DNA of 64,000 bases from an uncultured Candidatus Cenarchaeum sp. (GCA_958295735.1 OY282369.1:2270983-2334982), one strand, 5' to 3'. Shown: positions 53,401 to 61,557, counted from the stretch's first letter. Notes: generated from the letters alone by a model not told the origin. A program made the numbers and translations.

Positions 53401-56400
53401 GATCGACTTCCAGGTAGAATTCGGCGCGCCCGTCACCGGGTTCGCGGCCGGCGACATCGTCCTCTCGGGAGAGGCCTCCCACAACGGCGTGGAAAACTTC
53501 GCGGGCGGCGGCGCCTCGTACTCGTTCGACGTCTCGCCCGTATCCGACGGGACCATACACGTCGACATCGCCGCGGGCGCGGCGCAGGCCACGGCCGAAC
53601 GCAGCAGCGCCGCGGCGGAGCGGTTCTCTATGACGTACTACGTCCCCACGAGCACGACCGTCTCGTCCACGCAGTCCAGCCCGACCGGCGCGGAGGCGAT
53701 CGACTTCCAGGTAGAATTCGGCGCGCCCGTCACCGGGTTCGCGGCCGGCGACATCGTCCTCTCGGGAGAGGCCTCCCACAACGGCGTGGAAAACTTCGCG
53801 GGCGACGGCGCCTCGTACTCGTTCGACGTCTCGCCCGTATCCGACGGGACCATACACGTCGACATCGCCGCGGGCGCGGCGCAGGCCACGGCCGAACGCA
53901 GCAGCGCCGCGGCGGAGCGGTTCTCTATGACGTACTACGTCCCCACGAGCACGACCGTCTCGTCCACGCAGTCCAGCCCGACCGGCGCGGGGACGATCGA
54001 CTTCCAGGTCGGATTCGGCGAGGCCGTCACCGGGTTCGCGGCAGCGGACGTCGCCATTTCGGGGACGGCCTCCCACGGCGGCGTGGAAAACTTCGCGGGC
54101 AGCGGCGCCTCGTACTCGTTCGACGTCTCGCCCGTATTCGACGGGACCATACTGGTCGACATACCCGCCGGCGCGGCGGAGACGCCGTACGGGCGCGGCA
54201 GCGCCGCGGCGGAACGGTTCACGATAGAGTACCGCGCCCGCGCGGGCACGGCCCCGGCCATCCTGCTCGAGGCCGCCTCCCTCGACCTGGGGGCGGGCGC
54301 CAACGGCCGGCTTTCCCTCGCGTTCGACGGGCCGGCAACCGCGCCCGACGTGTCGTCGTTCTCGGGGGAGATAACCGTACGGGGCGCCGGCGGCGAGGCG
54401 ATCCGCCTGTCGGCCGGCGACGTCCCCTCGATCGCGTCCGGCCGGACGGGGGACGCGGCGTTCGCGCTGGACATCTCGGGCGCCAAGCGGGTGCGGCTCA
54501 ACGCGGCGGACCTGGGCTCGGCGACCGTGTCGCTGCCGGCCGGCTTCGTCTCCGGCCTCGGCGGCGGCCCGCACGCGGGGGGCCAGCCCGCCGCCTTGGC
54601 GCACGCGCAGGATCCCGAGCCCCCGCGCCTCGCCGCGGCGGCGCTCAACCTGGCGCGGGGCGAGGGCCGGCTCGTCCTCACGTTCGACCAGGCCGTGGAG
54701 ATTCCGGGCGCGCTGTCGTTCGGGGGGGAGATCGTGATCAGCGGCCGGAGCGGGGGAGGCGGCGCGGCGGTCTCCCTGCCCGCCGCCGACGTCATGTCGG
54801 TCGAGTCCGGCAGCGCGGGGGACAGGACGTTCGTGCTGCTCGTGTCGGACAGTGCGCGCTCGCTGCTGGGCGAGGCCGCGTTCTCGGATCCCGAGTCCAC
54901 ATCCGTGTCGCTGCCCGCCGGCTTCGCCACCAACGGCCGCTCGGCGCACGGGCCGGAGCGGGCGCCGCTGGAAACGGCCCGCGATTCCGGCCGCCCGTCC
55001 CTCCTGCTGGCATTCGTGCTGAACGGCAGCTCCGCGGCCGCCGTCTATTCGGAGCCGGTGCTTGCCGTCCCCTCCCACTACGCGAACATCACGGTGGACG
55101 GCGCCGCGGTAGCGGGGAACGGCGGCGCCTCCGAGGCCGCCGCGTACGGGAACAACGTCGTGATATCGTGGAACGCGGATGCGGGCGCCGCCGCCTCGGC
55201 CGGCTCCGCCGTGGGATTCGACCTGTCCGCGAACGTCACTGACGCCTTCGGGAACCCCGTCGAGAATCCCGGCGAAAAGTCCACCGGCGTGCGGGAGGGG
55301 ACCGGGCTGGCCGGCAAGCGGCCCGCGCGGGTGGGCGCGTTCTCGGGCGGCCCCGGCGACCCGTCCGCGGATGCGGCGAGGCTGGGGGCGGCCGCATTCA
55401 ACGCCGCCTCGGTGGAGCGCGGGTACTCGTTCTACGTCGACGTGTCCGAGCACGCGCTCCCGGCGGGCGCTTCCGGCGCGGCGGCGGAGGCGGCGCTCCG
55501 CGGGGCGCACGCCGGCGGGGAGGGCCCCCTCCTGTACGTGGGCCCGGCCTCCGATATAGCGCTGGCCGGCATGGCCGGGTACGCCTCGGAGAACGGCATC
55601 ACGGTAATATCGCACTCGTCGGCGGCGCGCTCGCTTGCCGTGGGGGGCGACCGCATATTCAGGATGGAGCCCGGGGCGGCGCACCTGGCCAGGGCCCTCG
55701 CGACCGAGGTGGCGCTGGGCGGGCACGCCGCCGTGGTCCCGGTGGTGCAGGCGGGCCTGCGCGGCCCCGATTACGGCCTGCTGGAATCGCTGGGATCGGA
55801 CCTGGAGCCGCTCGGGATACGATTCAGCGCGCCCGTCGAGTTCCGGGAAGGCGGCGCGGCGGCCGCGCCCGTGGAGGCGGCCGTCGCGGGAGCGGCCGGG
55901 AGCCGGGGCGCCGGGAGCGTGGCCGTCGTGTACGTCGGCTCGGACGCGGAGCTCGCCGCCCTCGCCGGCGGCGTGCCGCCCGGCAGCCCGGCGCGGGAGG
56001 CCGCGTGGTTCGCGCCAGGCGGCGCGGGGGCGGGGGCCGGCGACGGGGTGGCCGCGTCCCCCGCGATACTGGCCGATGCGGCGGCCGTGCAGCTGGCCCG
56101 CGACACGCGGCTGTCCGCCGTCCAGTTCGCCGTGGAGCGCAATATGATAACGGACTACATAGACAGCATCGCGGCCCCGCGCGGCCCCGCATCGTCGGCC
56201 ACGCCGGCGTACGCCGCGTACGAGGCCGTCCGCGCGCTGGGCGGCGCCCTGGTGCCGGCCGGGGGCGACCCGTCCCTCGCGGGGGGGAATGTGGCGGGCG
56301 CGGCGGCCCTGGCCGGCGGCCCGCTCGGCCGCACGGGCATGGACGGCTCCGGCGACCTGCGGTTTCCCGTGACGTACGGCATATGGTCCGTGTCCGGCGT

Positions 56401-56839
56401 ATCGGCGGAGTGGGAGCGGGCCCCCGATCTGCTCCGCGGCCTGGACGCGTGCGGGATAGACCTGGAAAAGTCGGCGCTCGCCCTCCCCGAGCTGTCCCCG
56501 GGGAGCACGAGCAGGCCGGTGCGGCAGACCGTGGCGAACATAGGAACCGGCCCGATGCCCGCGGTGTCCGTGTCCGCCACGGACTGGACGCAGTTCAGGG
56601 GCGGCGACCCCATACCAGGACAGCTGCCGTTCTCGTACACGGAGATGGCCGTGGGCCTGGACGGCGCCTCCCCGAGGCGGGCCGACTCCACCCCGCTGGC
56701 CGCGGGCACCGAGATACCGGGGGGGACGCCGCCGGGCGGCAGCGTGGACGTCGACTTCCGGATCAACCTGGAGGGGCTGGAAGTGCTCCGGGCCGACCGC
56801 ATATCGCAGACCGTCACGTTCGTTGCCAACTGCGGCTAG
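47438..56839 (+). CDS. Giant NHL / Ig-like / periplasmic-binding surface protein, body
   Basis: About 3133 aa from ATG 47438; the true N-terminus lies at 45581, before the insertion. Three NHL blocks (GVAVDGSGSVYVADGANQTV; about 47450-48120, 48700-49500, 50970-51730) alternate with Ig-like domains of about 99 residues (SPTSAETINFQVEFGKPVTG, then DVSPTSDGTI.VD). Six Ig units at 52443-54224 are nearly identical. Then strand repeats with AFVLNGSSAAAVYSEPVLAV, and a type-1 periplasmic-binding domain (ARVGAFSGGPGDPSADAARL to YAAYEAVRALGGAL) and a final beta domain ending VTFVANCG. Same architecture as the 11468-16567 gene. Without the signal peptide this half would not be exported. Confidence 0.85.
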   Translation: MNSTVFDSARNFVASHGGFLTPRGVAVDGSGSVYVADGANQTVRVFDSSWNETGAITKETVSAAFFISNYVAVDAAGNVYVTDSGYLKVSVFHPNRTHAADLPGPFADPWDVAVDAAGNVYVADRGVNDIVRIFHPNRTHAADLGPFANPSGVAVDTAGNVYVADSGIYSGNIMAFDSARNSAANFSIRDSTLFGARDSVAVDAAGNVYATDAGRDLVYVLDQVYAFDVADPDNGQLEVTLPAGSVRDGAGNGNEESNAAGIRVGIGPTPTVTAAQSSPTSAETINFQVEFGKPVTGFGAGNVTLSGTAAHGGVQNFAGANASYSFDVSPTSDGTIRVDVAAGVALDDAGNYNAAAARFTITHDGTPPAPAIVPEAPGLTRLEAVPFTLKFDEPVNATTLDASDFNVTSGTVVNLRGQWVHNATIGGAGPGQLNQPHGVAVDNSNSSGTIYVVDRSDRLFAFDSAGNFVASRAGFNFPRDVAVDGSGNVYVPDPGNDRVAALDSALNGADNIANHPTVIGPASVAADASSGLIYVGDISSDRVMAFHPDGTFAGDLPDTYEHVSGSGPFDDPEGIAVDVSGNIYVANEGNGTVQIFDSDWTHVAELPGQFSSPSGVAVDSAGNAYVADRGTVGSTGSILAFDPAGNTTAAILTGFTDPQGVAVDGSGRVYVAATGNNRVHTYDRVYKFDVAGPAGGQLEVTLPAGSVQDRAGNGNAASNTASNYISGPTPTITSTQPSPASAETINFQVEFGKPVTGFNVSDIVLSGNATHGGVENFAPASAESYSFDVSPTSDGTILVDVPADAAQDLAGRNSTESARFSMTYYVPTSTTVTSTQPSPTGAGTIDFQVEFGEPVTGFAREDVVISGNATHGGVENFTGGGDSYSFDVSPTSDGTILVDVPAGAAGTPYGRSSAAAPRFSITYDGPPTPIITATQPSPTGESTISFRVEFGEPVTGFNGSDIVLSGNAARGGVENFANASAESYSFDVSLATDGALLVDIPAGAAQDGGGNGNRAAERFSIVRESIPAATISATRSGLTNASTISFQVEFGDHVDGFEKADVALSGTASHGGVENFAGGGASYSFDVTLATDGALLVDIPAGAAHDADGNANLAAERFSIIRDGTPPAPEFAAAQPGPTNLAAVPFDLTFNGRINGATFDASDIGITSGNVENLTAAWLGDSTIGSQGTGIGQLNGPTGVAVDSAGNTYVADPSLRRVSVFDKAGQHAADVDYEFSGPRGVETGGPSGLIYVADTLDSRVVIFDAELRNVANITYSFDRPHDVAVDPAGRVYVADTHENRVSVFDAMGQHVGDITGLSSPNAVAADLAGNVYVADTNNQRVAVFNSTWHLVDEVSGVGNPRGVAVDSAGNIYASDLAGGGRVRVFDPAGNPAGYLPGPFGSPYGVAVDGSDAVYVADTHNDYIAVFDAGYEFVVANPDEGRLDVSMQAGRVRDAAGNGNAESNAASIRIDRTAPAPNVTSAQPDPTGAATIAFGVDFGEPVDGFAAGDISISGNASHGGVENFAPANATAYAFDVSPTSDGTILVDIPANATEDKAGNGNKEAAQFSITYDSSIPTPIITSTQPSPASAETINFQVTFNVDVTGFDGSDIVLSGNATHGGVENFANASAESYAFDVSPTSDGTMLVDVPADAAQDLAGRNSTESARFSMTYYVPTSTTITSTQSSPASAEAIDFQVEFGAPVTGFDGIDIVLSGNASHNGVENFAGGGASYSFDVSPVSDGIIHVDIAAGAAQATAERSSAAAERFSMTYYVPTSTTVSSTQSSPASAEAIDFQVEFGAPVTGFDGIDIVLSGNASHNGVENFAGGGASYSFDVSPVSDGIIHVDIAAGAAQATAERSSAAAERFSMTYYVPTSTTVSSTQSSPASAEAIDFQVEFGEAVTGFAAGDIVLSGEASHNGVENFAGGGASYSFDVSPVSDGTIHVDIAAGAAQATAERSSAAAERFSITNYVPTSTTVTSTQSSPASAEAIDFQVEFGAPVTGFAAGDIVLSGEASHNGVENFAGGGASYSFDVSPVSDGTIHVDIAAGAAQATAERSSAAAERFSMTYYVPTSTTVSSTQSSPTGAEAIDFQVEFGAPVTGFAAGDIVLSGEASHNGVENFAGDGASYSFDVSPVSDGTIHVDIAAGAAQATAERSSAAAERFSMTYYVPTSTTVSSTQSSPTGAGTIDFQVGFGEAVTGFAAADVAISGTASHGGVENFAGSGASYSFDVSPVFDGTILVDIPAGAAETPYGRGSAAAERFTIEYRARAGTAPAILLEAASLDLGAGANGRLSLAFDGPATAPDVSSFSGEITVRGAGGEAIRLSAGDVPSIASGRTGDAAFALDISGAKRVRLNAADLGSATVSLPAGFVSGLGGGPHAGGQPAALAHAQDPEPPRLAAAALNLARGEGRLVLTFDQAVEIPGALSFGGEIVISGRSGGGGAAVSLPAADVMSVESGSAGDRTFVLLVSDSARSLLGEAAFSDPESTSVSLPAGFATNGRSAHGPERAPLETARDSGRPSLLLAFVLNGSSAAAVYSEPVLAVPSHYANITVDGAAVAGNGGASEAAAYGNNVVISWNADAGAAASAGSAVGFDLSANVTDAFGNPVENPGEKSTGVREGTGLAGKRPARVGAFSGGPGDPSADAARLGAAAFNAASVERGYSFYVDVSEHALPAGASGAAAEAALRGAHAGGEGPLLYVGPASDIALAGMAGYASENGITVISHSSAARSLAVGGDRIFRMEPGAAHLARALATEVALGGHAAVVPVVQAGLRGPDYGLLESLGSDLEPLGIRFSAPVEFREGGAAAAPVEAAVAGAAGSRGAGSVAVVYVGSDAELAALAGGVPPGSPAREAAWFAPGGAGAGAGDGVAASPAILADAAAVQLARDTRLSAVQFAVERNMITDYIDSIAAPRGPASSATPAYAAYEAVRALGGALVPAGGDPSLAGGNVAGAAALAGGPLGRTGMDGSGDLRFPVTYGIWSVSGVSAEWERAPDLLRGLDACGIDLEKSALALPELSPGSTSRPVRQTVANIGTGPMPAVSVSATDWTQFRGGDPIPGQLPFSYTEMAVGLDGASPRRADSTPLAAGTEIPGGTPPGGSVDVDFRINLEGLEVLRADRISQTVTFVANCG
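52443..54224. repeat. 297-bp tandem repeat, 6 units, encoding Ig-like domains
   Basis: ACGTACTACGTCCCCACGAG recurs at about 52446, 52743, 53040, 53337, 53634 and 53931, exactly 297 bp apart, with blocks of identity hundreds of bases long. Recent expansion of single domains. Confidence 0.92.
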
Positions 56840-57143
56840 CCGGGCGCCCCGGGAGGGGCTCCCGGGCCGCGGTTCCGGGCGCGAAGGGCGGCCAAAGCCG
56901 CGGATTGCCGGGCATCCGCGGTTCCGGCTCCCCCCACCCGCGGGCCCCGCGCCCGGCCCCGGGCCCTCCCGAAGGCCCGCCCGGCGGCGCGCGGTCCAGG
57001 TTCTCTGGGATCGGGCGGCCTGCTGATGTCGCACCCCGCCTCCCGAAGGCCCGCCCGGCGGCGCCCTGCCCCGGCTCCCGGCGGCGCCCCCGCCCGCCCG
57101 CCCGCCCGCATCGGCGCCCGGGATCCCCCGGCGGGCCCGGCCG
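56840..57143. other. High-GC spacer
   Basis: No gene. Contains a diverged direct repeat (CCCGAAGGCCCGCCCGGCGG occurs at about 56967 and 57043). Confidence 0.5.
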
Positions 57144-57235
57144 GTGTAGACTTACGTCCATTGTGATCTAGGCGTGAGATCGCGAGGTGGCTTGCCGTCG
57201 CTGGGCGCGGTTTCGGTTTGGACGCAAGTCTACGC
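57144..57235. mobile_element. 92-bp palindromic element with 8-bp target duplication
   Basis: GTGTAGACTTACGTCCA at the left; right end GGACGCAAGTCTACGC with two changes. Flanked by CCCGGCCG at 57136-57143 and 57236-57243, an exact 8-bp direct repeat. Interior in the inverted orientation. Ends about 14 nt before the TATA box of family member 4. Confidence 0.92.
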
Positions 57236-57285
57236 CCCGGCCGCGCGGCAACTCTTATACCGCCCCCGCCCCCGCTCCCGCCGCG

Positions 57286-58029
57286 TTGCAGGCGCGGGAG
57301 CCGCCGAGGATCAGCCCGTTCCGCCCGGTCATGATCCGCATCGGCGTGGACGATCCGGCGCGCCCCAGCGCGTCGTTCAAGAGCATCCAGGAGCCCACGT
57401 TCGGGCTCCACGTGTCGGTGCGCGCGCACTACATGAGGTACGTGCCCGTGTACTTTCTCTCCGCGAAGACGAGGCTGGTCGACGCGGTCGAGCTGGGGTG
57501 CTTCGACGGGATCCCGGCGAGGAGGAGCAGGGGCGCGCGCCGCAGGGCCATCACCGACCTGCTGGAGGACGCCCTGGCCGCGTACAGGGCGTACGACGTG
57601 CCGTGCAGCGTCAACCGCGTGCTCGACACGAGGATGACCGGCGACGAGTACGACGTCGCGGTGCACAACTACCCCACCACGGAGGGGAGCCGCATCGACG
57701 AGGAGTGCGCCGCCTCCCCGCGCGAGGCCGGCAACGAGATCGAGTGCCCCCTGTGCGGGGCGGGGACGACGATGGCGCGCCGCGGCGACTACCCGTGGGA
57801 CGGGCAGGCCAAGGCCGGCGCGGCGGAGTGGCGCAGCCGCGGCCTGGCCGGGGAGCCGCGGCCCACGCTGCAGTGGGTGCGCCCCCACGGGAAATGCGAG
57901 GCCTCCAACTCGCACTCGCTCGTGATTCTCCCGGCCGGCGCGCCGCGGGCCGGGCGGACCGGCGGCTTCGTGCTGGTCAGGGCGTTCGGGGAGGAGGATC
58001 GCATCCCCCACGTCTACGAGGCGGACTGA
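57286..58029 (+). CDS. Unknown CxxC/HxxC family, member 4
   Basis: 247 aa from TTG 57286 (CCGCGTTGC), about 25-35 nt after AACTCTTATACC; ATG 57331 is another option. Blocks: DAVELGCFDGIPARRSRGAR, ITDLLEDALAAYRAYDVPCS, VNRVLDTRMTGDEY, CPLCGAGTTMARRGDYPWDG, GEPRPTLQWVRPHGKCEASN and IPHVYEAD. Zinc ligands intact. About 14 kb from members 1-3, so the expansion was not only local tandem duplication. Confidence 0.78.
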   Translation: MQAREPPRISPFRPVMIRIGVDDPARPSASFKSIQEPTFGLHVSVRAHYMRYVPVYFLSAKTRLVDAVELGCFDGIPARRSRGARRRAITDLLEDALAAYRAYDVPCSVNRVLDTRMTGDEYDVAVHNYPTTEGSRIDEECAASPREAGNEIECPLCGAGTTMARRGDYPWDGQAKAGAAEWRSRGLAGEPRPTLQWVRPHGKCEASNSHSLVILPAGAPRAGRTGGFVLVRAFGEEDRIPHVYEAD

Positions 58030-58785
58030 CGTGCCCCGGCGCGGGGCCGCCGCGCGCTCCCGGGGGCCGGGACCCCGCCCCCCCGCGCCGCGGGATCCTG
58101 GAGATCCCGGGCTCGGGTCCCGGGAGCGGCCCCGGCGCCGCCGCGCGATCCGCGCGGGCGAGCATCCCGGCTCCCGCGGCGGCGGGGCCGGGCGGACCGG
58201 AGGGGCGGCTTCCCCGCGCCGGAGATCGCGCGCGGGCCGCCCGGGAGGCCGGGCATCGGGACGGGGAAGGGGCCCGGCGGCCGCGCCGCCGGGCCCCGCC
58301 GCGAAAGGGGCGGGGCGGGAGCACCGGGCGGCCGGGAGCGGGCCCGGGTCCGGCGGCCGGGGGGCGGGGCGCGCCGCGCGCCCCGGCGGGGCCCGGCCGC
58401 CCGCGGGCGCGGGCGGCGCGCCCTGGTCCTCCGGGCGCGGGCCGGGACGCGCCGCGCGGGCGCGGCGCGCCGGCAAGGCGGCGGGCGCGGGCGCCCCCGC
58501 CCCGGCGCCGCCGGCAGCGGGTACCGCGGCGGGGGCCCCGGGGAGCGCGCCAGAAAGTCCCGCGCGCGCGAGGCGCCGGAGCGCGCCGCGCGCGCGGCAA
58601 GGCGGTTTCCCGGCGGCGGCAAGCTGGGCGGCCGCGCGCGCGAGGCGCCGGAGCGCCCGCCGCCGGGCCGCGGGTCCTCCGGCGCGGCCCGCGCGCGCGG
58701 CAGGGCGGAAGGGGCGCGCGCGGGCCGCGCCGGCGCCGGCCCCGCGCGGGAATCCTCATGCCGCCCGGCCCCGCCCGCCGCCGCG
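58030..58785. other. Extreme-GC gene-free region
   Basis: G/C-only low-complexity sequence with no supported gene. CGCGCGAGGCGCCGGAGCGC occurs twice (about 58565 and 58636). Comparable in make-up to 44469-45160, which also lies next to members of the same family. Confidence 0.5.
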
Positions 58786-58824
58786 CTGGATGCGCGGGAG
58801 GGACGGCGCCGGCCCCTGCCGGCA

Positions 58825-59523
58825 GTGATCCGCCCCGACGTGGCATACCGGCATGAGCCGGGCGAGTACCCCGACGGCCCCGCGGCAATCATACACGGTG
58901 TCAAGCGGGCGGCGTCGGAGCACTACGCCGGGTTCGAGCCCTCGATCTTCGAGGAGAACGAGGGGCTCGTCGACTCGATCGAGCTGGGGTGCTTCCGCGG
59001 GCTCCGCGCGAGGAAGCGCCGGGGCGCCCGCCGCGGGATCATATCCGGCATGCTGCGGGCCGCCCCGGACTCGTGCCGCGCGCGCGGCGTGCCGTGCCAC
59101 GCCAACCGCGTCCTGGACACGAGGATGGCCGCCGCCGAGTGCCTGGCAGAGAGGGACATCGGCCTCAGGGAGGGGTTGTGCGGCGGCGCCGGGGCGCGCG
59201 CCGTCTCCGCGCGCGAGCCCGGGGCGAGGACAGCGTGCCCCCGCCGCGGCGCGGGCACCACGATGGCCTTCCGCGGGAGGTACCCGCCGGACCGGGCGGC
59301 CGAGGCCGGGATGGCGGAGTGGCGCGGCCGCGGCCTGGCCGGGGAGCCGCGGCCCACGCTGCAGCGGGTGCGCCCCCGCGTGAAACGCGGGGCCTCCAAC
59401 TCGCACTCGCTCGTGCTGGTCCGGGCCGGCGCGCCCGAGGCCGGCGGGGTCCTCCGCGCCTTCGTGCTGGCCGGGGCGTTCGGGGCGGGCGAGCGCATCC
59501 CCCGCGCGTACGGGCCGGGCTGA
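58825..59523 (+). pseudogene. Unknown CxxC/HxxC family, member 5, decayed
   Basis: Open frame of 232 aa from GTG 58825, but the family TTG has become CTG (58786), the TATA box CTTATACC has become CCTCATGCC, and both zinc half-sites are lost (CPRRGAGTT; QRVRPRVKRGAS in place of QWVRPHGKCEAS). DSIELGCFRGLRARKRRGAR and VNR-type VLDTRMA blocks remain. Loss of promoter, start and all metal ligands except one Cys together indicates a dying copy. Confidence 0.7.
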
Positions 59524-59862
59524 CGGGCCCCCGCCCCCGCTTCGCCCCCTCCGGCGGGCCCCGGGCCCCCCGCCCGCCCGCGGGTCCGGGGGCGGCCGCG
59601 CGGCGCGCCCTGCGGCCGCGGTTTTGGGCGCGGGGGGCGGATCCTGTTTTCCCCGGGGCGGCGGGGCGCCTTGCGGCGGCGTGGGATTTGGACGTCTGCT
59701 TGAAAACGTCGGAGCCGCCGCGCGGGCGCGCCGCTTGAAGCGCGCCGCCGCGCGATCCGTGGCGCGCCGGCGAGGCCCCTGACCGCGCGCCGGCGCCTGA
59801 TCCGGCAGATCCCGGGTGTAGTTTTTTGGGCGCGGGCCCGCGCCGCCCGAAACTGCCGCGCG
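59524..59862. other. Spacer before transposase remnant
   Basis: No gene. GGGTGTAGTTTTTTGGGCGC (about 59814) resembles the complement of the 2300-2345 repeat (GGTGTAGGTTTTGGGCGC), probably a fragment of the same element. Confidence 0.45.
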
Positions 59863-61129
59863 ATGCAAATATCTATACAGACAAGTTTTCAGATCCCGGC
59901 GACGGCGGCGCCAAACGGCCCGGACGCGCGGCAGATCTCCCGCCGCGCGGCGAAGTTCATGGGAAAGTCGTTCGGGGAGCTGGGCACAGGGACGGGGAAG
60001 GGGCGCGACGCGGCGTGCGGGCCGGCCGACTACGCGCGCGCGACGTCGAAGGCGGGGCTCGAGAACTCGTCCGTATAGTCCGCCGCGAGATCGATGCGGC
60101 GGGCGGAGGAGGCGGCCGCGGAGGAATGCGGGTCCGGCGCGAAGCCGAAGCGCGTCCCGGACCACGATCTCACCCGGTCGTCCATCCTCGCCGCGGGCGA
60201 GGGAAAAGTGGCCGGGTGCCGCAACGAAAAGCTGGGCAGCGCCGTCCGGGCGGCCGGCCGGCCGGTCCGGGATGAAGCCCGGCGTGGCGAAGGGCGCGAT
60301 CGGCACCACCGACTACGGGTACCACGGCGAGAAACTGGAGGAGCACACGCGGGATTCCCGCCCTCGCGGGGGGACGTCCACGGCATTCTCGTACGCGCTG
60401 CCCCGCGGCATCGGAGAGGACGCGAACATCGTGCTCAAGGTCAGGCGGTTCCCCCGCGGCTGCAAGCTGGAAGACGTCACGCTGGCGATGCTGGCGTCCG
60501 CCTCCAAGGCCGGGGCGCTGCCGGAGCTGGTGCTGCCGGGCCGCGGGTTCTGCGACGCGGGCTGCATGCTGGCGGCCGGGCTGAAGGGGAACGGGTGGAT
60601 CACGCCGATGCACGAGAACGCGAAGGCCGAGCGCCTCACAAGGGAGCACGACGGGGGAAATCTGCCGCGGGCCGTGGAATACACGATGCACGGCGCCGGC
60701 GGCAGGAGCGTGACGTTCACCCTGCTCATGGTGAAAAAAGCCGCGAACAAGGGGAAGGGCAAGGGCAAGGGGAAGGACGGCGACGGCGACGGCGACGCGG
60801 TGTCGAGGTACGTCGCGTTCGCCGCCAGCATGCGGGTCGAGGATGCCGACGCCGCGATCGAGTCGATCCCCGAGGAATGCCGCAAGCGGTGGGGGATAGA
60901 GGCGGGGATCAAGGTGGTCAAGGGCATCACGGGAACCGCGACCAGCAACTCGATCGCCCTGCGGCTGGTCCTCTTCTTCGTGCCGCTCCTCGCGTACGAC
61001 CCGCGGAGGATCGCCAGGTTCGCCGCCGGCGCGGCGGATCGCGGCAGCGGGAGAAAGCTGACCGCGAGCACGTTCGTCGGGGGCATCGTGGAGGCCCTGG
61101 GATCGTTCGTCGTAGACAGGGGCAAGTAG
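59863..61129 (+). pseudogene. IS4/ISH3-like transposase, dead
   Basis: The frame from ATG 59863 (MQISIQTSFQIPATAAPNGP) has an in-frame TAG at 60076, continues (EEAAAEECGSGAKPKRVPDH), then shifts frame near 60268 into IGTTDYGYHGEKLEEHTRDS, YALPRGIGEDANIVLKVRRF, a GRGFCDAGCMLAAGLK block and RWGIEAGIKVVKGITGTATS NSIALRLVLFFVPLLAYD. The usual (D)RGF Asp is Gly here (LPGRGF), so even the longest frame (60272-61129, 285 aa) is probably inactive. A Lys/Gly/Asp-rich insert (NKGKGKGKGKDGDGDGD) breaks the core. Confidence 0.75.
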
Positions 61130-61206
61130 CGCCTGGCGGCGCCCGGGGATCCGGGGCCCGCCAGGCCGTCGGGATTCGAGATGCGCCGGCCGCGGGGCCT
61201 CCCCGC

Positions 61207-61402
61207 CGTCCCGTGCCCCGCCCCCGCCCTGCGCAAAAACCGATCCGGCTCCCGCGCGGCGCCCCCGCTTGCCGCGGCGTCGAAGCCGGCATCCGCCGGG
61301 CGCGCCGGCCGGGGATTGCCGCGTGGTGTGCTTATCTGCCGTGTTTGCCGCGGGCGGCGCGAGCCTGCGCCAAAAATCCACACCTAGGACTTACTGGATC
61401 CG
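61207..61402. repeat. Dispersed ~190-bp repeat, copy 2
   Basis: Near-identical to 2170-2361, same orientation, without any adjacent IS66 sequence. Lies between a dead transposase and a surface-protein relic. Confidence 0.75.
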
Positions 61403-61440
61403 GGCGCCGGGGGGCATGCTAGTTTCCGCGCAACACGCGC

Positions 61441-61557
61441 GCCGCGGCGCCGGCGGGCGGCAGCGTCGGCCTCGACTTCAGGGTGGGCCTGACGGGCGTC
61501 CCCTCGCTGGATGCCGGCCGCATGGCGCAGGCCGTCACGTACAGCGTGGGCTGCTAG
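61441..61557 (+). pseudogene. Relic: C-terminus of a third giant surface protein
   Basis: Reads PAGGSVGLDFRVGLTGVPSL then DAGRMAQAVTYSVGC-stop. This matches the ends of the two large proteins (PAGGSVVVDFRLDLTGVPEI.. TYDVDC at 11468; PPGGSVDVDFRINLEGLEVL.. TFVANCG at 56839). Nothing upstream of about 61441 aligns, so only the last ~38 codons survive. Confidence 0.75.

Noticed and set aside
60094-61422. 442-aa open frame over the IS4-like remnant
   Set aside because: After about 60268 it is out of frame with the transposase core and reads as Arg/Gly-rich sequence.
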